Origin: Flavobacterium xueshanense
GTDB taxonomy: Bacteria; Bacteroidota; Bacteroidia; Flavobacteriales; Flavobacteriaceae
Reading direction: 5' to 3'
DNA length: 64,000 bases
NCBI RefSeq assembly: GCF_900112975.1
Contig: NZ_FONQ01000001.1
Location: 186,001 to 250,000, forward strand
Positions 26,456 through 34,501 of this stretch are shown here, in pieces. The stretch's first letter is position 1. Each line of letters starts with the position of its first letter. The notes beneath the pieces are model-generated. The model was not told the origin of the DNA and did not search any database. It was given only the letters and a program-made list of their open reading frames with translations. The position numbers and the translations under genes were made by a program.

Positions 26456-27499
26456 TTATGCTTCTTTGTTGGCGAGTTGCCCACAGGCAGCATCGATGTC
26501 TTTTCCGCGGCTTCTTCGCACTTTTACCACAATTCCGCTTGCTTCCAGTGCTTTTATGTATGCATTAATTGATTCTTCGGAAGCTTGCTGAAATTCTCCA
26601 TCGTCAATTGGATTGTATTCGATCAGATTCACTTTACAAGGAACGTATTTACAAAACTTTACCAAAGCATCGATTGAAGCCTTATTATCATTAATATCTT
26701 TCCAAACGACATATTCGTAAGAAATTTTGCTTTTGGTTTTTCGGTACCAATATTCTAGTGATTCGCGTAAATCTGCCAAAGGAAAATTAGCACTAAACGG
26801 CATTATTCGGGAACGTATTTCATCGATTGCTGAGTGTAATGAAACTGCTAATTTGAATTTCACGTCATCATCAGCGAGTTTTTTAATCATTTTTGGCACT
26901 CCAGAAGTTGAAAGCATAATTCTCTTGGGAGACATTCCTAAACCTTCCAAAGACGTTATCATTTCGATTGCCTTCAATACATTGTTGTAATTCATAAGCG
27001 GCTCACCCATTCCCATAAAAACAATATTCGACAACGGATGATTGTAGTACAAACGGCTTTCTTTATCAATGGCGATTACTTGATCATAAATTTCAGCCGG
27101 ATCCAGATTTCGCATTCTTTTCAGTTGCGCTGTGGCGCAAAAATTACAATCCAAACTACAACCTACTTGACTGGAAACACAAGCTGTAGTTCTTGTATTT
27201 GTGGGTATCAAAACCGACTCCACTACCAAACCATCATGCAAACGTACCGCATTTTTCACGGTTCCGTCTTCACTGCGCTGCATGGTATCCACTTTGATGT
27301 GATTGATGACAAAATGCGTTTCCAGCATACTACGTGTTCCTTTAGAAACATTTGTCATGTCCTCAAAACTATGTGCACCCTTGCTCCACAACCATTCATA
27401 GACTTGGTTACCCCGAAAGGCTTTATCATTATTAGCGACAAAAAAATCGCGAATTTGTTCTTTTGATAAAGATCGTATGTCTTTTTTCTCAATTTCCAT
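26456..27499 (-). CDS. rlmN: Dual-specificity RNA methyltransferase RlmN
   Basis: Radical-SAM enzyme methylating C2 of A2503 in 23S rRNA and A37 of some tRNAs. The [4Fe-4S] motif CSLDCNFC (CxxxCxxC) is near residue 113; the methyl-carrying Cys is in the terminal DAACGQLAN. MGMGEPLMNYNNV and GLVVESVLIP are typical. The length of 347 aa is normal. TAAATTTG at 27511-27504 on the minus strand stands 5 bp before the ATG, again suggesting a leaderless transcript. Confidence 0.96.
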   Translation of the reverse strand: MEIEKKDIRSLSKEQIRDFFVANNDKAFRGNQVYEWLWSKGAHSFEDMTNVSKGTRSMLETHFVINHIKVDTMQRSEDGTVKNAVRLHDGLVVESVLIPTNTRTTACVSSQVGCSLDCNFCATAQLKRMRNLDPAEIYDQVIAIDKESRLYYNHPLSNIVFMGMGEPLMNYNNVLKAIEMITSLEGLGMSPKRIMLSTSGVPKMIKKLADDDVKFKLAVSLHSAIDEIRSRIMPFSANFPLADLRESLEYWYRKTKSKISYEYVVWKDINDNKASIDALVKFCKYVPCKVNLIEYNPIDDGEFQQASEESINAYIKALEASGIVVKVRRSRGKDIDAACGQLANKEA

Positions 27500-27522
27500 G
27501 GTGCAAATTTAATGACAATTTG

Positions 27523-27555
27523 TTGATTTGTTGATTTGATAATTTGATAACTTTG
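27523..27555 (+). promoter_or_regulatory. Promoter of the O-methyltransferase gene
   Basis: TAACTTTG (27548-27555) with TTG at 27523-27525 (22-bp spacer) or 27528-27530 (17-bp spacer), within a short TTGATTTG-repeat stretch. It lies 27 bp before the ATG and is divergent from the rlmN promoter. Confidence 0.55.
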
Positions 27556-27581
27556 CTCTCAATTGAAAAAATTTCTAAAAA

Positions 27582-28223
27582 ATGCATTTCATTTCCCAAC
27601 AATTAGAAGATTATATCGAACAAAATTCTGAAAAAGAACCAGCTTTACTGGCGGCTTTAAACAAAGAAACTTACCAAAAAATTCTGCTGCCTCGAATGTT
27701 GAGCGGGCATTTTCAAGGTCGGGTTCTGAGTATGTTATCTAAATTGATTCGACCGGTTAATATTCTGGAAATTGGAACATATACTGGTTATTCCGCGTTG
27801 TGTTTGTGCGAAGGCATGCAGGAAAACGGACAGTTGCATACAATTGACATCAAAGAAGAATTACTTGATTTTCAAAGAAAACATTTTGACAAATCACCTT
27901 GGGGGAAACAAATCATTCAGCATTTGGGGGAAGCAGTTGACATTATTCCAACGCTTGACTTCAAATTTGATTTGGTTTTTATTGACGCCGATAAGGAAAA
28001 TTACCTCAACTATTTTGAATTGATTCTTCCAAAAATGAATAAAGGCGGCATAATTTTATCGGACAATGTCCTATGGAGCGGAAAAGTTTTGGAACCACTG
28101 AATCCTAAAGATTTGAGCACAAAAATATTGCTGGAATACAATCAATTATTAGCAACGGATCCCCGAGTAGAAACCGTTTTACTACCTATTCGCGATGGAT
28201 TAACGGTAAGCAGAGTTCTTTAA
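27582..28223 (+). CDS. Class I SAM O-methyltransferase (caffeoyl-CoA OMT-like)
   Basis: Cytoplasmic methyltransferase of 213 aa. The SAM loop EIGTYTGYSALCL is near residue 65; the metal and SAM site includes DLVFIDADKENYLNYFE near residue 130 and GGIILSDNVLWSGKV. The family (Methyltransf_3) methylates hydroxyls of small aromatic compounds or tRNA bases (TrmR); the substrate cannot be decided here. Confidence 0.9.
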   Translation: MHFISQQLEDYIEQNSEKEPALLAALNKETYQKILLPRMLSGHFQGRVLSMLSKLIRPVNILEIGTYTGYSALCLCEGMQENGQLHTIDIKEELLDFQRKHFDKSPWGKQIIQHLGEAVDIIPTLDFKFDLVFIDADKENYLNYFELILPKMNKGGIILSDNVLWSGKVLEPLNPKDLSTKILLEYNQLLATDPRVETVLLPIRDGLTVSRVL

Positions 28224-28252
28224 TATAAAAAGTTCTATTAATAACAAATGTG

Positions 28253-28340
28253 CTAGCCCTGATGGAAGCGGCATCCTTTTCTAGTCCTGAGCTTTTTTCA
28301 GGACTAGAAAAGATACAGCGGACAGCAGGAAATTGCTCCT
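28253..28340. ncRNA. Structured intergenic hairpin element (Flavobacteria-type), possible terminator
   Basis: A perfect 15-bp stem (28276-28290 with 28298-28312, loop GCTTTTT) is embedded in conserved-looking flanks: AGCCCTGATGGAAGCGGCAT before and ATACAGCGGACAGCAGGAAA after. CCTG (28258-28261) can also pair with CAGG (28326-28329), forming an outer stem. I recall this layout recurring between genes in Flavobacterium genomes; a link to a named RNA family such as flavo-1 is only a guess. It lies between convergent genes and touches the PAP2 stop codon, so it could act as a bidirectional terminator. Confidence 0.5.
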
Positions 28341-28914
28341 ACCAATTAATAGGTTGCGGAAAATATCTTTCTTGTGCTATTTTGTATACAATAAAAATCA
28401 AAAATCCAGAAATGAATCCGAACAAATAGCCGGTTAAAATGTCTAATGGATAATGCAGTCCCAGATAGATTCTGCTGTAAGCAAAAATTAACGGCCATAT
28501 AAACAGAAAACCGAAAAATTTGATTTTATCTTTAAAATTAAAATATAAAAATGTCGCAACTGCCATGGAGTTTGCTGCGTGTCCCGAGAAAAAACTAAAT
28601 GAGTTTCGGATTTGAACGATGCGTATATAAGAATTGATTTCCGGATTATTACAAGGCCGTAACCGTTGAACTCCGTTCTTGAACAAATTTGTCGTTTGAT
28701 CTGTAAAGGTAACCAATACTGCTACAAACAACAATAAATACAGCGTTTGTTTTGCTCCCAGTTTTTTAAAAATAATATACAGCAAAAGTAAAAATAGTGG
28801 AATCCAATTGCTTTGTTTGGTAATGATTAACCAAAGTCCGTCATAGGTCTTTGATCCTAAGCCATTTAAAAAAACAAATAATTCCGTATCCAAGGAAAGA
28901 AAATTTTCTAACAT
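28339..28914 (-). CDS. PAP2-family membrane phosphatase
   Basis: Integral membrane phosphatase of 191 aa with several hydrophobic spans. The three PAP2 catalytic motifs are present: KNGVQRLRP (KxxxxxxRP), SFFSGHAAN (SGH) and SRIYLGLHYPLDI (SRxxxxxHxxxD). Likely substrates are undecaprenyl diphosphate or phosphatidylglycerol phosphate-type lipids; they cannot be separated from the sequence. Its ATG overlaps the stop of the TatA-like gene by one base, so the two are cotranscribed. Confidence 0.92.
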   Translation of the reverse strand: MLENFLSLDTELFVFLNGLGSKTYDGLWLIITKQSNWIPLFLLLLYIIFKKLGAKQTLYLLLFVAVLVTFTDQTTNLFKNGVQRLRPCNNPEINSYIRIVQIRNSFSFFSGHAANSMAVATFLYFNFKDKIKFFGFLFIWPLIFAYSRIYLGLHYPLDILTGYLFGFISGFLIFIVYKIAQERYFPQPINW

Positions 28915-29315
28915 TACACCTGACGTTTTATAGGCCCTGTAATGTCTTCTATTACTTCTTTTGCAGTTTCAATAGGAGCGGTAGTATCTGCCAATAAATT
29001 GTCTTTAGCTTTATTAATTTCGGAGGTGATATTTCCGGTTATGTCGTTAAATTGCGACGTATCACCCAATAGATTTTCCTTGGCTTTATTAATTTCTGAA
29101 GTAATATTGCCTCTGAAATCGCTTAATGATTTTGTGTCAAATCCATTGGCCTCTGCTCCTTTTTGAATTTCACTTTTGATATCATTTGTAGCATTTTTCA
29201 ACTGCGCCATTGCTTTACCCATCGTGCGGGCAATTTCCGGTATTTTATCTGACCCAAAAAGCATGAGTACTATAAACATGATAAAAATTAATTCGCCTCC
29301 ACCTATACCAAACAT
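28914..29315 (-). CDS. Sec-independent translocase protein TatA/TatB-like
   Basis: Protein of 133 aa with the TatA/B architecture: short periplasmic N-terminus, one transmembrane helix (about residues 7-21, GELIFIMFIVLMLFG), then an amphipathic helix (PEIARTMGKAMAQLKNATNDIKSE). The tail contains a 25-residue tandem duplication (residues 69-93 and 94-118, each beginning GNITSEINKAK). TatA and TatB are hard to separate in Bacteroidota; FGSDKIPEIART suits TatA. No tatC is in the window. Confidence 0.85.
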   Translation of the reverse strand: MFGIGGGELIFIMFIVLMLFGSDKIPEIARTMGKAMAQLKNATNDIKSEIQKGAEANGFDTKSLSDFRGNITSEINKAKENLLGDTSQFNDITGNITSEINKAKDNLLADTTAPIETAKEVIEDITGPIKRQV

Positions 29316-29386
29316 ATTTTTTTATTTTTATTGTTACAAAGATATTAAAATTTGAATCTTTGACTTTTAATTTTTTCATAAAAAAA

Positions 29387-29406
29387 AAGACTCTTTTCAG
29401 AGTCTT
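29387..29406 (-). terminator. Terminator of the M1 peptidase operon
   Basis: AAGACTCT / AGAGTCTT 8-bp stem with a 4-nt loop; on minus-strand RNA it is followed by a U-run (A-run at 29379-29388). It stands 20 bp after the M1 peptidase stop. Confidence 0.75.
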
Positions 29407-29426
29407 CATTTTCAATATTTGTTTGT

Positions 29427-31670
29427 CTAGTCGAATTTGGACTTTACTTCTTCTTTCGGCCAAGTATTATTTTTCACATCGATATCCGCCGTTTCTAACT
29501 TTGGATCCACTTGGATTTTTTTAATTGCTTTTTCAGTTGCATATACTTTTTTAGCGGTATCATTATTTTTTCTCCAAATTTGAGCTGGATATTTGAATGT
29601 TTCTTTTGAATTATCATCATAAGTTAACTCAACAATAATTGGCATTAACATTCCTCCCGGCTTGTTGAACTCTACTTCGTAGAAATATTTAGGTGATTTT
29701 AATTTTATTTTTTCATCAGCAGTAAAATTTTTATTTACATACTCCGATAATAAATTTACATCTGAAATAGCTAATGCTTTCTTATCTTTAGATGATAATT
29801 CTTCGCTAGATCCAGGAACTAAATACACGAAAGGTCCTTTTTCCTGACCAAAACGTCCTCTTCTAACGACAGCGTCTTTTAATTCTTTAGTTGCAGCCTC
29901 AGATACGTAATATTGTTTTACTTCTTTCACTCCGATATCTACAAAATCAGTGGAGTAAAACCATCCTCTAAAAAACCAGTCTAAATCTACTGCCGATGCA
30001 TCTTCCATGGTCCTAAAAAAGTCTTCCGGAGTAGGATGCTTAAATTTCCATCGGTTTGCGTATACTTTAAAAGCATGGTCAAATAATTCTCTTCCCATGA
30101 TTGTTTCTCTAAGAATATTCAATCCTGTTGCCGGCTTACCATAAGCGTTTGCACCAAATTGAACTATTGTTTCAGAGTTAGACATAATAGGCTCTAAAAA
30201 ATTTTGATCACCACTCATATAAGGAACAATTTTGCTTGCAGGACCACGACTGGAAGGGAAATTCGTCCCCATTTCCTGCTCGGCCATGTATTGCATAAAG
30301 GTATTCAATCCTTCATCCATCCACGACCACTGACGCTCATCAGAATTGACAATCATAGGGAAAAAATTGTGTCCTACTTCATGCACCACTACTCCAATCA
30401 TACCATTTTTAATGCGTTCGCTGGTCACTCCTTTTTCGTCAGGACGACCATAATTCCAACAAATCATTGGGTATTCCATACCTTGATCTTCTGCAGATAC
30501 TGAAACCGCTTTTGGATAAGGATAATCAAATGTATGAGCTGAATAACTTTTTAGAGTATGTGCTACCGTTCTTGTAGAAGTTTCTCCCCACAAAGGATTA
30601 CTCTCTTTAGGATAAACTGAAATTGCCATTACCGTTTTCTCACTCAATTTCACTGCCATAGCATCATAAATGAATTTTCTTGAAGTTGCAATTCCAAAAT
30701 CCCTTACGTTTTTAGCACTAAATCTCCATGTTTTCTTCTTATCAGAAAATCCTTTTTCGGTTGCTTCTGCTTCCGCTTGTGTTACGATAACAACTGGATT
30801 ATCGTATGATTTCATAGCTAATTCATATCTTTTCACTTGTTCCGGAGTAAAGACTTCGCTTCTGTTCATCAGCTCTCCTGTTGCTTCCATAACGTGGTCC
30901 GCAGGCACGGTAATATTTACATCAAAATTTCCAAAAGGCAACGTAAATTCTCCTGTTCCCCAAAACTGCATATTCTGCCATCCTTCCACATCATTATAAA
31001 CCGCCATTCTAGGATAGAACTGAGCAATTACATATAATTTATTTCCGTCTTTTTCGAATAATTCATATCCTGAACGACCACCATCTTGTCTGTAGTTGTT
31101 GATGTTGTAAGACCATTTGATTGCAAAAGAAAATTTTTCACCAGGTTTCATCGGCGTTGCCAAATTGATACGCATCATCGTTTGATTGATGGTATACGAC
31201 AATGAATTTCCTTTAACATCTTTCACAAACTCGATGTTGAACCCACGCTCTAATTCTTGTTTCAAAAATTTATTAGCAAAGTTCCCTGCCGGAAAAACCT
31301 GTTCCATTCTTTGGCTTTCTGCCAATGGAGTCTGTGAGTTTTTAGCAGCTTGATTTTGGTCCAACTGTACCCATAAATATTCTAAAGTGTCCGGGGAATT
31401 ATTATAATACGTAACGGTTTCTGAACCGCTTAATCTAGAATTTTTGTCGTCAAGCTCAATGTTGATTTTATAATCCGCTTGTTGTTGGTAATAAGCTGGA
31501 CCTGGAGCCCCTGAAGCGGTACGAAACATATTAGGAGTTGCTAACAAATCATACATTTGGCTAAACTTATTGGTGTCGTACTTTCCGGTTGGTTTTGGCG
31601 CGACTGGAGCCATTTTTTCCTGTGCAAACAATAATGCAGGAAAAAATAATAATAAAGATAATTTTTTCAT
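29427..31670 (-). CDS. Secreted M1-family metallopeptidase
   Basis: Aminopeptidase-like zinc protease of 747 aa with a signal peptide (cut near LLFAQ). The zinc site HEVGH (430-434) and downstream Glu453 (WMDEGLNTF) complete HExxH-18-E. The exopeptidase GxMEN is replaced by DQGMEYPM (residues 396-402), as common in Bacteroidota members, so strict aminopeptidase activity is uncertain. It is last of an apparent operon with a DUF6702-like gene (64 bp upstream) and the secreted paralogues. Confidence 0.93.
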   Translation of the reverse strand: MKKLSLLLFFPALLFAQEKMAPVAPKPTGKYDTNKFSQMYDLLATPNMFRTASGAPGPAYYQQQADYKINIELDDKNSRLSGSETVTYYNNSPDTLEYLWVQLDQNQAAKNSQTPLAESQRMEQVFPAGNFANKFLKQELERGFNIEFVKDVKGNSLSYTINQTMMRINLATPMKPGEKFSFAIKWSYNINNYRQDGGRSGYELFEKDGNKLYVIAQFYPRMAVYNDVEGWQNMQFWGTGEFTLPFGNFDVNITVPADHVMEATGELMNRSEVFTPEQVKRYELAMKSYDNPVVIVTQAEAEATEKGFSDKKKTWRFSAKNVRDFGIATSRKFIYDAMAVKLSEKTVMAISVYPKESNPLWGETSTRTVAHTLKSYSAHTFDYPYPKAVSVSAEDQGMEYPMICWNYGRPDEKGVTSERIKNGMIGVVVHEVGHNFFPMIVNSDERQWSWMDEGLNTFMQYMAEQEMGTNFPSSRGPASKIVPYMSGDQNFLEPIMSNSETIVQFGANAYGKPATGLNILRETIMGRELFDHAFKVYANRWKFKHPTPEDFFRTMEDASAVDLDWFFRGWFYSTDFVDIGVKEVKQYYVSEAATKELKDAVVRRGRFGQEKGPFVYLVPGSSEELSSKDKKALAISDVNLLSEYVNKNFTADEKIKLKSPKYFYEVEFNKPGGMLMPIIVELTYDDNSKETFKYPAQIWRKNNDTAKKVYATEKAIKKIQVDPKLETADIDVKNNTWPKEEVKSKFD

Positions 31671-31734
31671 AGTTGGAAATCTGGTTATTTCAATGCGTGA
31701 AAATAATAATTTTAAGTAGATGTATCTAAATTAA

Positions 31735-32238
31735 TTAATATTTTAACATTCCCTTGGATGAAGACTCCGTAAAAAGCAACGTGTTTTTGACTCCCGAAAC
31801 ATTAAAATGCATAATGTTCTGTTGCTCTGAATTGCCTTCGGTGATTACTGCATTATAGATTTCCATCGCATTTATTTTTTGGATTTCTTTCATGCTGAAG
31901 TAACAGATGAGAACATCGCCTTCCATCTCTTTACTTAAAAAATTGACGGGCTTTGTCTGACCGTTTACCTTGATGTAGAATTTTTCATAGAAGTATTTTT
32001 TTAAAAGAGTTACATCTTCGACAGTTTCATTTTCTGAACCTAAATTAATTTTCTTACCATACTTTTTCCCAACGGCATTATTTAAATCATCTACGAATAT
32101 ACGAGCTGTTATTTGAAGCATTTTCTTTTCCGGAGCGTAATTCACTTGATACAATGCCACATAAAACTTATGTACGTTAAAAGATGCTAACGTTAAAGAT
32201 AGTAACCCAAAAAAAGTAATTAATATTGTTTTTTTCAT
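31735..32238 (-). CDS. DUF6702-like secreted/periplasmic protein
   Basis: Protein of 167 aa with an N-terminal signal peptide (about residues 1-19). It contains NVHKFYVALYQVNYAPEKKMLQITARIFVDDLN, the block I associate with DUF6702, a Bacteroidota family usually placed beside an M1 peptidase as here. Function is unknown. Its ATG overlaps the stop of the preceding gene (ATGA, 4 bp). Confidence 0.75.
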   Translation of the reverse strand: MKKTILITFFGLLSLTLASFNVHKFYVALYQVNYAPEKKMLQITARIFVDDLNNAVGKKYGKKINLGSENETVEDVTLLKKYFYEKFYIKVNGQTKPVNFLSKEMEGDVLICYFSMKEIQKINAMEIYNAVITEGNSEQQNIMHFNVSGVKNTLLFTESSSKGMLKY

Positions 32239-32990
32239 TTTTGTATAGTAGTAATTCTTTTAAATTCTTCGTTCTTGGTGATTAAAAAATCGATTAGTAA
32301 AAACTCATCTTCTTCTTTCAAAAGATTTTTTGATTTTGGATCATTTTCGCAGTAATCCAGAAAAAGGCCAATTTCTTCCGTTTTCAACTTCAAGGTATTG
32401 GTAAAAAAATAGCGGTCCAAACCTTTCGAAACTGCATCAGAAAAATCTACTTGCGCATTCAATTCTGCTTGTTCAGACATATCTTTTTTAAATACTTTGG
32501 AAACCATTTTAAATATTTTAACAAAATCCATTCCATTTTCTATAGTTCCGTCCGAAGGCATGGTTCTGTTTACCGGTGAAGATTTCGCATCGTCAGTAAA
32601 TTGCATGTCTACAATTCCCTGAGAATTGCCAATGGCTGGCTTTATATCCGTTTTGCCTTTTACAATTACTTCTTTCAAAAGTGTAGTTTGCGTTTCTAAA
32701 GCAACTACAAACAACGATTTTGAGAAATCTTTTCCCTGAAGTACTATTTTTTTGGACTTAAAAGAAGGGCTTGAAACCAGCAAAGTATCTTTGGCCTTAG
32801 CCATAATATCAAAAAAACCCTGATTGCTGATGAAAGTTCTCGTTTTCGAATTCAGATTAAAAACATAACCGTTATCCACCAAAGCTAATTCATTTACAAA
32901 CTGACCGTGCAATGACTTTCTGTTTTCGTTTTGTCCAAAAGAAAGTTGGCAAAAGAAAAGCAAACAAAGAATTTTTATTGTCGTTTTCAT
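32235..32990 (-). CDS. Secreted carboxypeptidase-regulatory-like protein, paralogue 4
   Basis: Protein of 251 aa with a signal peptide ending FGQ. Residues of about 25-115 form a CarboxypepD_reg-like beta-sandwich (VNELALVDNGYVFNLNS...GFFDIMAKAKDTLLVSSP...LLKEVIVKG), the domain found at the N-terminus of SusC-type receptors but here without plug or barrel. It is the most divergent of the four tandem copies: the YSPAERRL-type motif is missing and the C-terminus differs. It lies 34 bp after paralogue 3 and overlaps the DUF6702-like gene. Function is unknown. Confidence 0.75.
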   Translation of the reverse strand: MKTTIKILCLLFFCQLSFGQNENRKSLHGQFVNELALVDNGYVFNLNSKTRTFISNQGFFDIMAKAKDTLLVSSPSFKSKKIVLQGKDFSKSLFVVALETQTTLLKEVIVKGKTDIKPAIGNSQGIVDMQFTDDAKSSPVNRTMPSDGTIENGMDFVKIFKMVSKVFKKDMSEQAELNAQVDFSDAVSKGLDRYFFTNTLKLKTEEIGLFLDYCENDPKSKNLLKEEDEFLLIDFLITKNEEFKRITTIQK

Positions 32991-33024
32991 CTCGATGTTT
33001 TAAGTTTTGTGTTTTATACTCCAG

Positions 33025-33786
33025 TCAATTTTCATTGTTTAGTATGTCTTTATATTCTTGCGCCAAAGCTACCATAAAAAACGAGGTTCTTTCTTCATTT
33101 TTGGATTCTAAAACTTTCAAAAAATTTTCATTTTCCACTATGAAATATTTAAACCCATTTACATAATCATTTGCAATTCCAAGTTGAACCGTAAAGTATT
33201 CTTGATTGTACAATTTAGAAATCAATTTGATAAAATTTTCTTTTTTCTCCAAAACAACTAATTTCTTAAGCCGTTTCGTTCTTCCATTGATCTTGTTTAT
33301 CAGCGGATCCAATGGCATCGAACCACCTAAAAGCTGCAATAATTCTATCGGTTTGAAATCTCCAGCGGTTCTCAACCTTCGTTCTGCAGGACTGTATTTC
33401 ACCGGGTTTCTAGTTACAACACCCAATGAAAGCGCGTTAATTTCATTTTTATTTACAATTACCTCCTTCAATTCTGTAATTTTAGGCTCCAGAATAATTG
33501 AAAGCTTCCCAAGTTCAAAATCAGTAGAGCTGATTGTTTCCCTATACTTTTTAAGATTTACAGCAGTGAAGACCAATATGTCATTGGCTTTCGCCAAAAT
33601 AAAAAATTCTCCAGAATTATTTGTTTGTGTTGTTTTTCCGTTTGTTAAATTTAAGATATTTATTCCATTTGCGCCAACAGAATCTACTCTGATTTTTCCT
33701 TGCAGCAGCTTTTCATCGAGAGTTTGTCCAAAAGAAATCTGGCACAGTAATAATAACATCCCCGTTAAAATGCTAATTATTTTCAA
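33025..33786 (-). CDS. Secreted carboxypeptidase-regulatory-like protein, paralogue 3 (TTG start)
   Basis: Protein of 253 aa beginning at TTG (33786), with the signal peptide MKIISILTGMLLLLCQISFGQ-type. The N-terminal CarboxypepD_reg-like domain has NSGEFFILAKANDILVFTAVNLKKYRE and ends LKEVIVN. The family motif LGVVTRNPVKYSPAERRLRTA is near residue 120. The C-terminal part (YFTVQLGIANDYVNGFKYF...VLESKNEERTSFF) aligns with paralogues 1 and 2. It overlaps paralogue 2 by 14 bp. Function is unknown. Confidence 0.75.
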   Translation of the reverse strand: MKIISILTGMLLLLCQISFGQTLDEKLLQGKIRVDSVGANGINILNLTNGKTTQTNNSGEFFILAKANDILVFTAVNLKKYRETISSTDFELGKLSIILEPKITELKEVIVNKNEINALSLGVVTRNPVKYSPAERRLRTAGDFKPIELLQLLGGSMPLDPLINKINGRTKRLKKLVVLEKKENFIKLISKLYNQEYFTVQLGIANDYVNGFKYFIVENENFLKVLESKNEERTSFFMVALAQEYKDILNNEN

Positions 33787-34501
33787 GGACTATTATTTCG
33801 TTATAATTTTCTGCAAGTTTGACAATTAAATACATAACCAATGTCTTGTTTTTATCTCGTAGTGCGTTTGCAAAAGCAGCATCATCAACACAATAATATT
33901 GGAACCCTTTGATATAATCCGCCGGTATTCTTAATGTTTCCGTATAGTATTTATCTTCAAAAAGCACATCAATTCTCGCCAATAACTGTTCTTTCTTCTC
34001 AATTATAATTTCTTTTTTCAGCATGGCTTTTCGTCCAGAAATAGTGTTCAACAATCCATCGATTCCTCCACCTGAAGTTGCAGTGTATAATTTTCTTTCA
34101 GCGGCGCTGTATTTTTTTTGACCATAGGGAATAATGCCTAAACTCTCGGCCGAAATAGCAGATTCATTGACTACAACCTCTTTCAAAACAATGCTTTTAG
34201 GAATCATCAAAACCGAAATAACTTCCTGCAGCATATCCTGTTTGTTAATTTTCCTGCGAAGACCTTCTAAATTAACGGCTGTGAAAACCAAATCATCGCC
34301 TTCTTTTACGGGAATTGTAAAAAAGCCATTAACATCTGAAACCGTTGCTTTTTCTGTTGACACATTTACAATAGTAATGCGATCCACTGCAACAGAATCT
34401 GCGGTGATTTTTCCCCGAATTCCCTTTATAATATTACTCTGTCCAAAAGTAACTTGAACCAATAAAAGGATTATAAACTGTAACGTATTTTTAATTTTCA
34501 C
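33773..34501 (-). CDS. Secreted carboxypeptidase-regulatory-like protein, paralogue 2 (GTG start)
   Basis: Protein of 242 aa from GTG 34501 (then KIKNTLQFIILLLVQVTFGQ, a signal peptide). The frame also allows a TTG at 34507. N-terminal domain: VSDVNGFFTIPVKEGDDLVFTAVNLEG, ending LKEVVVN. Family motif LGIIPYGQKKYSAAERKLYTA near residue 118. C-terminal block TETLRIPADYIKGFQYYCVDDAAFANALRDKN. It overlaps paralogue 1 by 11 bp and paralogue 3 by 14 bp, so the array is translated as a coupled unit. Confidence 0.75.
   Translation of the reverse strand: MKIKNTLQFIILLLVQVTFGQSNIIKGIRGKITADSVAVDRITIVNVSTEKATVSDVNGFFTIPVKEGDDLVFTAVNLEGLRRKINKQDMLQEVISVLMIPKSIVLKEVVVNESAISAESLGIIPYGQKKYSAAERKLYTATSGGGIDGLLNTISGRKAMLKKEIIIEKKEQLLARIDVLFEDKYYTETLRIPADYIKGFQYYCVDDAAFANALRDKNKTLVMYLIVKLAENYNEIIVLENN

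Noticed and set aside
27515..27550. Short TTGATTTG-like repeats upstream of the O-methyltransferase gene as a repeat element
   Set aside because: Only two to three imperfect units in AT-rich DNA; they are explained by the promoter motifs they contain.
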